Assembly (NCBI GenBank): GCA_000827495.1
Contig: KN817532.1
Coordinates: 377,388 to 441,387 of the forward strand
DNA: 64,000 nucleotides
Source: Hypholoma sublateritium FD-334 SS-4
Lineage: Eukaryota > Basidiomycota > Agaricomycetes > Agaricales > Strophariaceae
Direction: 5' to 3'
Shown here: positions 50,019 to 62,831 of the stretch, one piece after another
Position numbering within the stretch: position 1 is the first letter of the stretch
How the letters are laid out: each line of letters opens with the position of its first letter
Notes under the pieces: model-generated
What the model was told of the DNA's origin: nothing
The model's database searches: none
Seen by the model: only the letters and a program-made list of their open reading frames with translations
Position numbers and translations under genes: made by a program

Positions 50019-51243
50019 ATGAAGGTTGCGGTATTTGGAACGGCCAAGGTGCGCTTTTACCTCTCTCAGATCGCGCAGATCGTGAACCTGCAGCCCAGTA
50101 TGACTTCGAGTCGCTCAGCAGGGCGATACCCGCCGATTTTGCCATTGAATTCACCTTCCTTGACCCCCTCCTTGACGAAAAGACAGCGGTTCTCGCCGCT
50201 GGGCACGACGCTGTCTGCATCTTCGTGAACGACCTCTGCACCGCCGCCGTCGTCGAACGGCTGCACGCGCTCGGAGTAGTAAGCCCCGGCCTTGCTGACT
50301 TGCCACGCCCCCCCTGACCTGCGTTTCACGCTCCAGAAATTCATAGCGCTACGCTGCGCGGGGTACAACAACGTCGATCTCACCGCCGCCGCGCGCCGCG
50401 GGCTCGTCGTCGCGCGCGTACCCGCGTACTCGCCGGAGGCGGTCGCCGAGTTCACCGTCGGCATGATCATGACCGTCGTGCGCAAGTACCACAAGGCATA
50501 CAACCGCGTGCGCGAGGGTAACTTCCTGCTCGACGGCCTGCTCGGGATGAACATAGCGGGCAAGACGGTTGGAATCATCGGCACGGGGCGCATTGGGCTG
50601 CTCACGGGCAAGATCCTCGCGCTGGGCTTCGGCGCGGTCGTCATCGCGTACGACCCTTATCCGACGCCGGCGGCGGCAGCGCATGGTGTCACGTACGTGG
50701 ACACGGTGGAGGAGCTGTTTAGGCGCGCGGACATCATTAGTTTGCACTGCCCGCTCACGACAGACACGGAGTACATCATCAACGACAACAGCCTTGCGCT
50801 TACGAAGAAGGGCGTTATTCTCATCAACACGTCGCGCGGTGGCCTGATTGACACCTACGCTTTGATTCGGTAGGTCTCACCAGCACTTATATGCGTGCTC
50901 TAACGCGCTTTACCCAGCGCGTTGAAGAGCGGCCACGTCTCCGCAGTGGGGCTTGATGTGTACGAGCGCGAGTCCGGGTACTTTTTTGCAGATTCAAGTA
51001 CCAAAGTCATCGCCGACGACAGCTTCGCGAGACTGCTCTCCTTTTACAATGTTTTCATGACGTGAGCACCCGCCTACCTCGAGCACATCAATAGTACTGA
51101 CTTTTGTTGTCAGCGGACACCAAGCATTCCTGACGAAGGAGGCGCTGGACAACATCGCAGCCACCACGGTGAACAACCTACGTAATATGTCGCTCACAGG
51201 GACCACCGACGCCCAGTTCCTCGTCGGCCCCTCCAATAAATAG
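50019..51243 (+). CDS. D-2-hydroxyacid (D-lactate type) dehydrogenase
   Basis: Five exons: 50019-50048, 50099-50278, 50337-50869, 50918-51061 and 51114-51243. They total 1017 nt and encode 338 aa, the normal size. The N-terminus is MKVAVFGTAKYDFESL and the substrate domain includes CAGYNNVDL. The Rossmann NAD motif is VGIIGTGRIG with Asp at AYDPY. The catalytic residues are Arg in INTSRGGLID, Glu in DVYERESGYF and His in MTGHQAF. The enzyme interconverts a 2-oxoacid such as pyruvate and its D-hydroxyacid with NADH. The first exon codes only ten residues. The acceptor at 50098/50099 was chosen because it alone joins K to YDFE in frame. It converges on MCM4 with a 105-bp gap. Confidence 0.93.
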
Positions 51244-51348
51244 ATACCACATCTAGATATCCCGCCTTGTCGATTGTATAACACCGTACACGCAATACAT
51301 AAATAAAATACACTGACTTTCTCAAACAGCAAGACATATTATAGCAGC

Positions 51349-54300
51349 CTACCCCTCGATGCGCCTGATCATCCGCTTCTCGCGCTCGCCCACAACCTTG
51401 ACGATCCCCTCGTTCTCGAGCCCCTTGAGCACCTCCGCAAAGTCGAGCGTGTCGATTTTGACGCTGCTTTGCTCCCCAAGCTGCCGAATGGCGTCGGCCC
51501 ACTTGAGCCCGCGGCCTTTTGCCCCCGCGTCGAGCAGCGCGAGCACCTCGCGGCGCATGTCGTCGCGCAGGCGACGCTGGCCCGCGCCCGTGCCCGTGTT
51601 CAGCAGGCCCATGTCGATCTTCCCCGTGCGCGGGTCCATCGCGCTCGCGCGGATCGCCGCGCGCATGAGGCGCCCCGCCTCCTGCACGTCACTGAGCTCG
51701 ACAAACTCGGAGAAGCGCATACGCGCGTGCGCCTCGGACAGGCGGATGAGGCTCTCAAGCTGCCGCGTCGTCGCCGTGATGCGTTTCTCCGACGCGCGCG
51801 GGTCGTCGCCCATGTTGCGCATCTCGACGTACGCGCGTACGAGCTCTGCGCCGGCCTCCTCCGTGATGACGGGGTGGATCTTCGCGCGCGCGAAGTCGAT
51901 GTACGCGGAGAGCTCGTGCATGGGCTGGGGAGGGTGTTAGTTCGACTGTCTTCGATGTGCCGAATGGCGGGACGTACTAGGATGTCTTGCGATTCTGCGC
52001 TCGGGGTGTCCTCCAGATATAGGCCTACCAAGTGCTGCGCGAGTCGCCGGTCGAGGGTGTCTTCAACCTGGTCAAGGACAAGATAGAGCAGATCGAAACG
52101 CGAGATCAAGGTTGGCGGGAGGTCTATGTTCCTCGTGATGGGGAGATTCACGTCGTATCTCGAGCCGACAGGATTGGCCGCTGCAAGAATGGATGTCCGG
52201 GCATTGAGGGTGGTGATAATGCCTGCCTTTGCGATGGATACAGTTTGTTGTTCCTAAGAAGCATTAGTATGACCGCATATATCAAAAGGGAGCTGGGGCT
52301 CACCATGACTTCATGGAGCACACTCCTGGTTGCATCCGACATCTTGTCGAACTCATCGATACAGCAGACACCACCATCACTCAGCACCAGGGCACCACTA
52401 GAAAGGGAATTGGTAAGCTGGTCAAGGTCGGTGAATTATTGACTTGCCTCTCCAAAACTAGCTGCTTCGTTTCTGGGTCACGGGTGACATATGCAGTAAG
52501 ACCAACGGCCGAGGAACCTTTGCCCGATGCATAAACACCGCGGGGAGCGATTTTGTGAACATACTAGAACGCCGAGCGTCAATATGGGTGGATGACCATG
52601 TCACAAGAACTCACTTGAAGGATTTGCGATTTACTGGTACCGGGATCACCAACGAGTAGAACGTTGATATCGCCTCTGTACCGTGGGCCACCTCCACCTC
52701 CACCCTTGGCCACGCTCTTATTCGTTCCGCCAAAGAGCTGCAGCAGGATGCCCTTCTTCACATCCTCCATCTCCCAAATCGAAGGCGCGAGCGAGCGCGC
52801 GAGGTACTCATACACGTCCGGCCGCTGGCTCAGCGTCTTGAGCTTCTCCTCGAGCTCCGCCTTGCGGCTCTGTCCGCCCTCACGCTCCTCGTCCTGGTCG
52901 CCGCCGTCACCCAGGCCTCCAATGCCGGGGAGCCGGTCCCCGCCCGCCGGGCGTGTGCTCTTGTCGAAGCTCAGCGCGCCGCCCGACCCGAGCTTAATGT
53001 GTACGACGTCGAGGTACGTCTTGAACAAACTCTTGAGCGTGCGCTGGCGCGGGTTTGTGCGCACGGGCACACTGCGGTAAATGCCCGTGACGACGACGCG
53101 GTCGCCCGGCTTCGAGACGTCGACCAGTTCGTCGTACACGCTGAGCGACACGGTGTGCGGCGTTTGCCCGTCGGGGACCGCGTCGGGCGTCTCCTGCAGC
53201 CGGATGACCTGTCGGTCCGCAAACTCGCAGCGGTTGTGCATGAGCGACATCGTGCCGACGGACGCGCAGACGTCGCGTGGGCACCGCGCGGGCTCCTCGA
53301 TCTTACCGCGGTCGATCTCGACCTGCACGGTGTGCGAACACGTCAGGCAGCGGAAGAAAGCAACCTTCATATCTGGGATGACGGGCGTGGCCCGGATCAC
53401 GAGGCCTTTGATGCATACGAGCTTGTCCGTATCTGCCGACGCTCATGAGTTGGTGGGTATAGAATGCACACAACCCTCCACTTACCGCTTGGGTTCAATG
53501 TTCGTATGTTGACTGAAGGTAAACCAAACGGCCGCACTTTGTATATCCTACCCATAATATCGCCGATTTCTGCGTCTCCCTCCTCGCCCTGCATGCCTTC
53601 AACACCGTTCTGCTGGTCCATATCCGCAACTTCGAGCATAAGATCTTTTAATACCTGATCCATGGCAGGCACAACTTCCTGGGGATACTTGATAAGCTGG
53701 GTGTGTAGCTTCTTCGCAGGCGGGTACGCAATCAGATTGACAACATCAAGATTTAGGTTCGTCTCGCCGGTCTGGCGCATCCTGCGGAAGTAGGTCTCGT
53801 AGAGCAAGACTTCTCCCTCCTCGGGCGAAGACAGCGCCTGTGTGCGCAGCCCTTGCTGACGATCGTACTGGATTCGGTATTTGGGCTTGAACCCCTTGAA
53901 GAAATCGCGGAAAACTTTCATCGTTTCTCCCAGGTTGACAGTGGTTCCCCAGATCGCACGGATCTCGTCGGGCTCATCGGAGGGAGCGGGTGCAGCAGAA
54001 AGATTGGGTCCAGATGAGTGGGGCAGTCCCAGGTGGCTGATATCTGAATTGAGGTTATTGGGATCGAGCGGCTCAGTGCGGCGCGCAATGCGTCGTGCAG
54101 AAGCGCTCGGGGTAACCGAGAGGGAGGAATGGATATCTCCGCGTCGATTCTTGGGTGTTTTATGAACAGCAGGGCTCCTGTTGGCGACATCAGTTATTTA
54201 AGCAATCAAAGGCACGGAGTGCGTACGAAGGGAAGTCGAGGGGGTCGGAGTCTACAGGTCGACTTGAGGGTATATCTTGAGTCCTTCGTGGATTCTTAGC

Positions 54301-54643
54301 AGGGGTAGAGGATGGAAAAGCGATGGGAGACGAGCTCCCGGCTGACGACGCGTCAGACAACGGTCTTTTATGACAGATGGAACATACCAGTGAAGAGCGG
54401 TGTCCGCTTCGGTGTAGTCAAGCCAACTGCTCGTCGTGCGGTCATTGACCGCAGCGGAGAGCTCGTCGGTGGGATCTGGTTGCGCCGACGCGGTGTCCCC
54501 GATACCGTGGAAGGCGTTCCTGCGAGGAAAAGCGGATTGGCCTGCGGCGCATTGGGTATCGGTTGGTGAGCGTTGGAGCCATCCTGCATCTCTACATCGT
54601 CCATCTCGGACGAAGGGAAGTCCAAGGCAGGCGGAGACGACAT
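51349..54643 (-). CDS. MCM4: MCM4, replicative helicase subunit
   Basis: Multi-exon minus gene, ATG at 54641-54643, TAG at 51349-51351. The disordered Ser/Thr/Pro N-terminus ([13 protein letters not shown]) carries likely CDK/DDK sites. The MCM N-domain has [13 protein letters not shown], zinc cysteines (FRCLTCSHT, then RCPRDVC) and the OB fold ([18 protein letters not shown]). The AAA+ part has Walker [10 protein letters not shown], Walker [10 protein letters not shown], sensor 1 [11 protein letters not shown] and arginine finger [10 protein letters not shown] winged helix ends the protein ([20 protein letters not shown]). MCM4 pairs with MCM6 and MCM7 in the MCM2-7 ring at origins and forks. 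Compared with the family it looks complete. Confidence 0.97.
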
Positions 54644-54655
54644 TTCTCTCGAGTT

Positions 54656-54732
54656 AAACGCGTCTGGGGGTGTGTTATGGGTGAAGGAAAGATGAAGAAG
54701 GCCAACGACACGCTACGCGACGCGACGCGTCA
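54656..54732 (-). promoter_or_regulatory. MluI cell-cycle boxes upstream of MCM4
   Basis: Two perfect ACGCGT palindromes lie at 54658-54663 and 54725-54730, 15 and 82 bp upstream of the MCM4 start codon. The second ends a tandem ACGCG array (54715, 54720, 54725). ACGCGT is the MBF site that drives G1/S genes in fungi. Confidence 0.7.
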
Positions 54733-55441
54733 ATTTTGAACTTAGGGCCGGCGCCACCAAAGTTCCCACCCGCTCTGGCAACGCTTCAGTAACACCAACA
54801 CTTACTACAGATACCAACACCTTTCTCAGTATTCTCGCTCTATACTTTCGTTGTGACAGAGTAATAATAACGACGTAGTCAAACCTTCAGCTTCAAAGCT
54901 TCGTGGCTTCAACAATATCAATCTCATCGACGTGGCAATTCACCAATTTAAAGGATTCAAAATATATGCGCAGGCGGGGGCAGCCAACGTTACATCCTCC
55001 ACCCTCATGCAAATTTATTCGTCAAGAGCAAATTTTATATGACTATGGTCTCCACGCTTCCCCACGAACTTCAAAATGCTCATCGGCGCAGCCGCTTAAG
55101 TCAACATTTGCTCCCTCTCAAAACGTGTAAGTCATTGTATCCGTTGTGTATCCGCCGGTTTGGTGGTCAGGCAGGAATTGTCAACAGTTGCAGAACAAGG
55201 CTCTACCTTCCATGGATATTATTCCGACCAATACCATCGCGGACAAGACTATTTTCAGAACCAACTCACGTATGTAACAGCAACTGCGGACGTCATCTGA
55301 CAGCTCAACGCTCGAATGAATGTACAACAATGTGACATGAGTCCGATTGAGATAACAGCAAGGTTCCCTTCTTGCTCCCATCCGTTTGGAGTATACTCTT
55401 GTCAAATCCCCACTGCTCAGCCTTGACCTTTGGTCCCTTTC
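54733..55441. other. Intergenic between divergent MCM4 and the dioxygenase gene
   Basis: No gene is supported; only short frames occur. The right part should be the promoter of the Ppo-type gene. Confidence 0.45.
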
Positions 55442-58400
55442 ATGGCTTCTTTCATTCGTAGGATCACCCAAAGAGGTGATCACGGATCTCAGACAGAGCC
55501 CGCCGATGACCGCGACCTCGTCAGCGAAAGGGAGTCATGGGATACAGTCATCAAGCGTCCCATAGGGAGACAGTCTGAAATTGTGAGTGCGTAGTATTCC
55601 TGGTATATGACAACGCAGTGAATTTCTGTTTGAAGCCCAAGCTCCTGGAGGCTGTTAGAGGAGTTCTTTCTGGAGGAGACATGGATGATAGGAAGATGCT
55701 GGTACGTACTACTTACAAGTGTGGTTTCATGGCTTCGACCTTTCTGATCTTTTGTCTAGTTAGAGCACCTGATTGTAAATATATCACGTACTCCGACAGA
55801 CTCGGGTGCATCTTTGAACGTCCAGCAGTTTCTTATTTCACTGCGTAAGTAGGCGGGTATTTCCTGGGCCAAATCAACATGGCTAATGACTTAGACGGAC
55901 ACTGATAAATACTGCCATGCAGTTTACAGAGATCTTCCTCACCCTCCAAGTGGCTATGTGGGCCTTCCGAGAGTACGCACTGCGGCGCCTCCTCCAGAAG
56001 CTCCCCGAAGGAAATATGCATTCAGATCTCCAGATGGCTCCAACTATAGTCAAGCGTCCCCAACGATGGGTATGGCCGGCTCCGCGTATGCACAATATGT
56101 GCCTTCGACCAACAACTCGCCCAAGACTGCCCTCCCCGACCCCGGGCTTGTTTTTGACACCCTATTAAAGCGCGACAGATTTGTTTCCCATCCCTCCGGA
56201 ATATCATCCATGTTCTTTGCGTTTGCGAACCTCATCAGCCACACGGTCTTCAACACCGACTATGTCAATCCGCATATCAACAAAGCGAGTAGCTATCTGG
56301 ACCTCAGCATTCTGTATGGCAGCTCTCAGAACGATATTAACTCCGTCCGACGCAAAGACGGGACAGGGCAACTGTGGGACGATGTCTTCGCAGACTCGAG
56401 GCTTCTGGTCATGCCCCCGGCGAGCTGTGCTCTCCTCGTTCTCTTTTGTCGAAACCACAATGTACGGAATTTGTTTATAATCTCTGACCGATGGTTTCTG
56501 ACAAATTGTTTGCTTAGTTCATTGCCCAACGACTCCTGAATATCAATGAATCTGGAACATACATAACAAATCTAAATGCACCCCAAACAATGCTACAAAG
56601 GTTTCGGCAGGACGAAGAAATCTTCAATCGCGCTCGTCTGGTTAACTGTGGATATTTTACAAATATCCTTCTAGGAGGTTTGCTCCATGCACCATGAACA
56701 ATATCATTGATCTCATTCGTGTATAGATTACGTAGGCACAATATTGGGGCTGGTCCGTGATCAGTGTAGTTGGCGTCTAAATCCTCTAATAGTAAGCTTT
56801 GTTCCACTCAATTCGCTATGCTAATCTATTGCTGATAACATTTTTCTCCTAGACTATGCGAGATTCAGATCATGCCTTCACTCCCATTGGCGAAGGGAAT
56901 GTTTCCTCCATTGAGTTCAATCTCCTCTATCGGTGGCACTCAACGCTGTCCAAAGAAGACGAGAGATGGTTCGATGCGAACACGTCCAAGGGATGTGGTA
57001 GAAAGCCCGAGGAGGCAAGTGTATTGAAATTACTGCCGACTGATACCGTCACTTATTATTTGTTCAAAGCTTACACCTAAAGAGTTTGAAGACATCGCTC
57101 GCAAAATGATGCGAGAACAGTCCAGTAACCCTCCCCGTACTTGGACTTTCGATGGGTAAGCCGCCGCCAGTTAAGCAGACATGCATTTTTGGCCCTCGGT
57201 ATTTCGTGTTCATTTTTTCATTAAAATTAATGTGCAGGCTCAAACGCCAAGGTCCGGATAATATGGGCCCATTTGCCGACGCAGATCTAGCGAGGATCCT
57301 CCAAAATGCAACGAACTCCCGCGCAAGAGCGTTTGGAGCACGAGGCGTCCCCGAGGCCCTGCGCGTTGCTGAACTTATGGCCATTGAGCAATCAAGAAAA
57401 TGGGGAACATGTTCGGCAAGGTGTCTTATTTGACAGCTTTGGGGTTGTGTTTTAACTATCGTCATTTAGTTGAATGAGTTCAGAAGCTTTTTGGGCTTAA
57501 TGCGTAAGCCACAGAGACAACCACCTTCTGCGATAATCAATGTCTTTCTCACCTCGTTCTTTTAGCGTATAATTCATTTGCCGAGTGGAACCCCGATCCT
57601 CAGGTCCATGTCAGTAATTTACTATATTTTGACCCAATTTTCTTCTCAAGAAAATATTTGCAGAATGCTGCGGCATCTCTCTATAGGGATATCGATAGCC
57701 TCGAGCTCTATGTATATAAATTTACCCTCGCTGATACTAATAGATTACTGCTTACATATGATATTGCAGGTTGGCCTGCAAGCAGAGGACACCAAACCTG
57801 TTATCCCAGGTAACGGTCTATGCTCCGGATATACAATCTCTCGTGCCCTTTTGGCAAATGTGATATGCTTGATTAGGGGAGACAGATTTATGACTGTTGG
57901 TCTTACGCGTAAGTCTGATTTTTCTGTTTATTATTTCTACTAATACCTGAAATCTGTAGCACGCAACCTGACTGCTTGGGGTTACCGCGACTGTCAATTT
58001 GATACCGAGGATGGCTCCTTCGGAGGCTTGCTCACTAGACTACTATTCAGAGCATTGCCGGACCATTACCCCCAGAGATCGACCTATGCTCATTTCCCTT
58101 TCATGCAGCCTGAGTTCGTGAGAGCAATGTTCGGCGGAGACCGTGTGGATCAACTTCTGAAATACGATTGGACCCGCCCACATGCACGTCCTGAGGTCAT
58201 TTCCGTAGGCACCTTTGCCACTGTCAAGCGTATACTGGAAAATCCCGGAGTTTACACCCCATTATTTGAAAGTAAATTATTTACTGTCGTCCAACCGTTT
58301 TTCGTACTACGAAGTGCCAGTGTCCCATCATCTCGGGTACGTGCTCTCGTATCAATGAATTTATCCCCATTGAAGTTCGCTCACAGGAAATATTTTCAGA

Positions 58401-60118
58401 TAAAGTCTGCTGCAACCGGCAAGAGTAAAAACGATATGGAAGCAGCTAACGCGAACGATGATGGATTTAACTTTGCTACACGTACCAATGAGCTGTCTCG
58501 TGCAATATTCTCTAGATCTTCTGAGATTGGGCGAGCTTTCAACAAGGAGAGGGTGCTTTCACTAATCAACTTCAAATCAATTGCACACATTGGCCGGGCC
58601 AATATATACTATGTAGATATAATTCGAGATGTCATTGCTCTGTTGCCGATTCACTGGATTTCCGAAGTTGTATGTCCTCTTTATATTGTTACATTTGCAG
58701 CGCTCATCAATTTATGTTTTGCAGACTGGCCTCCCTCTCAAAACGAACGTCAATCTTCACGGGATCTGGAGTGAATATGCAATCAGTGAGAAATTTGCAA
58801 ATATTTCAGAGTATGTTCTCTTGACCAATGTCTCCTGCCTGGAATTTCTTTGATAAATTTTACTTGATTTTATGATTTAGATATATTTATTTGGACTTCG
58901 ATCCCGTGAATGATTGGCGTTTGAGAGAAGGGTCACAAGACAGTGTTCGTGAGTGTATCGAGATAATAAAAGGAAATATTGAAAACATCCGGAAGGTGTG
59001 CGAATACACCTGTATAATAGGCTTTTACCACTATTAACTCTTGCTTCTACTATGCAATGCAGAACTCGAGCCCTCATCCTGTAGTGAAAAAGCTCTGGGA
59101 GGAACACGGCTTACGGAGGGGATGTACGCCATCTGAATTTTCTAGCCAGCTCTTTGCTGCTGTTGTTCCAACGGCAACGCTTTACTCGCAAGCATTGTCA
59201 AATGTCATCGATTTCTATCTCGAGGACGACATGCAAGATGTCCGTGAAAATATTGCCAGGATGGCGAAGTCAGGGGAGGATAAGTCTGCGGACATCATGG
59301 TTTACGTTTACGAGGCCCTGCGACTGCGGCCTATTGTAAGTTATACTGATTGATTCGTGAATAATTTGACAATAACACAAAAATTGTAGACAGCAGGCTT
59401 TTATTTCACTGCTACTCAAGATGATTCAACGGTCGGAATTCGCACCGGGGAGATTGCATATACGAACCTTATTGAAGCTAATATCAATCATGATGTGCGT
59501 AACATTACTTGTTCGATTGATTCGGGGGGCTGAATTCAGACACAACCAAGTCCGTCCTAGTTGGCCTTGATCATGGGTGAATACTATTTCAAAATGATCA
59601 ATCCTAGTCCATCAGGGACCTAGTATTCTACTATTGACATATCTTCACTCCAGATTTTTTATTCCGGCATTTTTTGAAGCCGTGAGTGCTGAACTAAATG
59701 ATCTGGTACAACCCATTGACAACGCTAGCGTTGTGTAGACGATACCCGCTGTGCTTGGTGCTATTTTTAGCCTTAAAGACCTGAAAAGAGGACCTGGAAA
59801 TTCGGGCAAGCTTTCATCGTTCGTTTCAAAAGTTATGAAGACGCCAAGCAGCTTCTAATACGGAAATTCCTTGCAGATTCAGGGAAGAGTCCCGCGGGGT
59901 AAAGAAAGTTTTATATCCTTCTCAGCGGGGCCTTGTAAGCCCTTGGGCAGAGTCGCTCATTTTACAGGTGAGTAGACTATCACTGGCTTTCCCTGTCGCA
60001 CCAATGCTGAGCATCAAACTCGAAGTATACGGTCTAAGGACGTTGCCCAACATATATAGCATATTCATCAATTTATATGCATCGATCCAGCTCAAGGTCC
60101 AGACTTGCACGACATGAA
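55442..60118 (+). CDS. Psi-producing-oxygenase-type fatty-acid dioxygenase (haem peroxidase-P450 fusion), C-terminus apparently broken
   Basis: Multi-exon plus gene from the ATG at 55442 (MASFIRRITQRGDHG). The animal-haem-peroxidase part is intact by eye: LYRDLPHPPSGYVGLPRVRT, the distal His region LISHTVFNTD, VRRKDGTGQLWDDVFADSR, the tyrosyl/proximal His motif EFNLLYRWH, then NEFRSFLGL. The second part is P450-like: PEVISVGTFATVKRILENPG, DFYLEDDMQDVRENIARMAK and the ExxR-like YEALRLRPI. After about 59490 the frame decays. The segment that should hold the haem-thiolate Cys has in-frame stops, although later family-like pieces remain (AIFSLKDLKRGPGNSGKLSS, then SPWAESLILQ) in shifting frames. 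Such enzymes make hydroperoxy- and dihydroxy-oleate/linoleate oxylipins. The dioxygenase step may survive while the P450 isomerase step is lost, or the whole may be a pseudogene. The end coordinate is approximate. Confidence 0.8.
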
Positions 60119-60537
60119 ATTCTCCGTCAACTCCGCGTCAACTTCAGTTCACACCAGCCTAAGCCCTGATTGAGGAATATAAACATCGTCGTTGCCTATC
60201 TGTTTCTTGGTATCCTAGTATTGCCATTTCTGACATCCCCAATACAATTTTGTTGAAGTTCATCCCTCGGGAGTTGGAGGTATTGGGAGTAATCAACAGT
60301 CAAAGTAGAGCATGTCGCGTCACCGCGCTTCTGACGTATGCGGCTGTTCGCGGGCCTTCAAGCTTCAGCGCCCAATAGTTTGGGAGAATCGTCAGCGTCA
60401 TGAATCTGGGGGATCATACTGCTTATATTTCCTATAGACTAGCCTTGCACGCCCGCTTCTTATTGGAAGCCAACAGAAGGGCGTCATATATTTTCTCCGC
60501 CAGTCCTGTGGGATTCATTTGGACAACCTGGAATGGA
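60119..60537. other. Intergenic between convergent genes
   Basis: Contains the 3' flanks of the Ppo-type gene (plus) and the alpha/beta hydrolase (minus). A minus frame coding-like tail down to 60432 may belong to the hydrolase. Confidence 0.45.
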
Positions 60538-61802
60538 TCAACCGTTAAAAGTTTCTCTGGCAAACGAACAACAACGCACCAGATGTCCCGCACCTTCCAC
60601 CCTTGAAAACGACCCCAGGTTGCTTACACCACCGGCCAAGTTCTCTACTACGTCCGTCTTAATTTCAGGAGCTCTGAAAACCGGTCCGTAAGTCAACTTA
60701 GTTATTCCAAAAAAATAGCACGAACAAGTAATCGTCAATGGCACCGTATATCAGATGCGTCGGCACCTGAGCTATGATGTTCCTAAAATTTGCATATACT
60801 CTTTGAGACCCAACAGGATCACGATAGCAAGCCTGTGGAGGCGTCAGTACACACAGCGTAGTTGGTAAAGCCTATGACATACCGCTTCCTGAGCGCGTGT
60901 GCACTTCAACGTTACGCCCTTTCCCTCCGGGTATTCCGGCGTAGGTAGAGTGCGCATCCCATTTTCCTTCCCGGGCCTTGTCAGCACCGTTCTAAATAAA
61001 ATAAAGAGCAGAGGTATAACGCACTACATATGTGCGCAGTACGCGGTCGTCCCATGCCTTCCATGTGCCGCGGGACTTCAACAGTTTATATGCTTCCGCT
61101 TCGGAAGGCCAGCAGTCGCGGCGTTTCTCCGCGCCGCCCGCGAGCATGGCCGTTGCTGCGACGCCGAAGACGGGCGGCATTATCATTACCTCGCAGAGAA
61201 TAAGTGCCTCGAAGCGCACCTTCGGGTAGTGTCCCATGGCCAGCGCCCTGCGTGCCACCAATCAGTCAGGCAGCTCTGAATGATGCAAACGACGACACCG
61301 CACGCACAACGACACCGCACCCATCGAATGACCGATTCCGACGAGTTTATGTTGTGTAAAGTCGACATCTACCCCTGTACCGAGGCCACTGAGGAGCAGA
61401 TGCAGGCTACGCCCATATTCTTCCCATCCGACTGCTTACAGACGCTTTAGAGAACCCATACGCGCAGGCGTCCGCTGACTTACAGACGCCCGCATAGCCC
61501 AGCTTGAGCGTCTCCTCGTTTAGCTCCGCCGCGTCGCCGTGGTTCGGTGCATCGACCGTCCAGATCTCGCGGATACGTACGGCGCCGCTCGCGTGTCGCT
61601 CGAAAGCCGCCTGTAGATCGTCGATCGTCGGTTCCCACTGCTCCTTGTGGAAGCTCGTGCCGTGTGCGAACACCAGCGTCAGCGCCGTCGGGTCGTGGAG
61701 GTGCGGCGAGTTCGGGCGCCAGTAGCGCTTAGCGACGGTCAGGAAAGGAAAGCTAGGCCGCGGGTCGAACGTGTATAATTTCGTCGTAAAGCCGCTTGTC
61801 AT
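60538..61802 (-). CDS. Alpha/beta hydrolase (Lpx1-like)
   Basis: Minus gene from the ATG at 61800-61802 (MTSGFTTKLYTFDPRPSFPF). The oxyanion-hole strand is LTLVFAHGTSFHKEQWEP, and WTVDAPNHGDAA follows. The nucleophile elbow is GIGHSMGA (GxSxG with Ser). Then come the cap region (FEALILCEVMIMPPVFGVAA, WPSEAEAYKLLKSRGTWKAW), PTHLIYGAIDDYL with the acid residue, and the His loop SRVEGAGHL. This is the canonical serine-hydrolase triad layout. Fungal relatives include the peroxisomal lipase Lpx1 and so-called toxin-biosynthesis hydrolases; the substrate here is unknown. Reading on in frame, the protein ends at 60538 with a short unrelated tail. A coding-like tail in the next frame runs to TAG at 60432. 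Confidence 0.82.
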
Positions 61803-62831
61803 GGTCTGAGGACGGCGAGAACAGCCTTGCAAGTTTATGATCAAGGAGAGCCAGACCCGGCTCTCGGCAATACAGTCGCCGGAAGGTTGAATAAGCAAAT
61901 GCCCTGCCAGCGCAATGCCAGGACTGGGCTCTGACCACTACTTACTCTACCAGTAAGTCGGACCATGGACGTAACAACACAGGGATATCAGAAATTCAGC
62001 ACCCGATTCAGAGGACACCATAACATTAACGGCGGCGGCTTGCCACCTCCAAATCTTGGTCGACGGCAGTGTTTGGAAAGTTGTTGCAAGTAAAGCTCTG
62101 GAGGATCTCTTGTGGCACTCACGTCTGAATTTCTTGTGGTAAGCTACTTTCTATATATCTTCTTCGGTCATTTTGGATGATCATGAATTCCAAACGTAAC
62201 TGCCGCTAAAATCATGATTTGCAGACGATATCAGTCTACAGATGCTTCTTCGTGATGCCAGACTAAATTAAACTTCAGCAACGTTGATGTTGCGCCCTTG
62301 TGAGAGAACGAATAAACGCCCAAAACATCGAATCCGCTGCAGTGCATGCATTGACGCTGTGGAGACAGATCGATCATCGGAGGTAGGTGGCCTTGCCACT
62401 GCGATTCGAACGAATTGACTGGAATTCTCACGTAGGAATCTGGAGAGCCAGGCTCGAGTTGACCGTATGGCAAGAATTGGTGCTTGGTTCTTTATAACCA
62501 ACTTAGCGCCGGCCACTCCCACACATGTCTAATACGCCATACAGGTGACCATTATGAGGTGATATTAATTATGTTCTGATAGATGGATAGCCTATTTCGC
62601 ACACTGCAGCACACCTTTTCAAGCCCAAGACATCTTCTATGCCTTCCCCCCTTGAACCCATTGTACAGCAACCTTTCACAATTACCTGTGTAACTTCATC
62701 TCGCTGTAGGCACCGAGAGTCTTCTGCCTAATCGTTCTGAATGAGACTGAAGCTCATGCTATAATCTAGGTTCAACGTTCAACATTCAAATCTGTTCAGC
62801 CTGCGGCCGAGTCACAATCACCTCAGATAAG
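61803..62831. other. Intergenic between divergent genes, with a possible relic frame
   Basis: Mostly AT-rich. See the separate entry for the coding-like minus frame at 62231-62490. Confidence 0.4.
62231..62490 (-). pseudogene. Coding-like fragment of unknown family
   Basis: The minus frame reads QFLPYGQLEPGSPDSYVRIP, then CMHCSGFDVLGVYSFSHKGA and a normal stop, with balanced codon use. It has an upstream in-frame stop just past the first residues and no clear acceptor or start. It might be the last exon of a lost gene. Confidence 0.25.
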
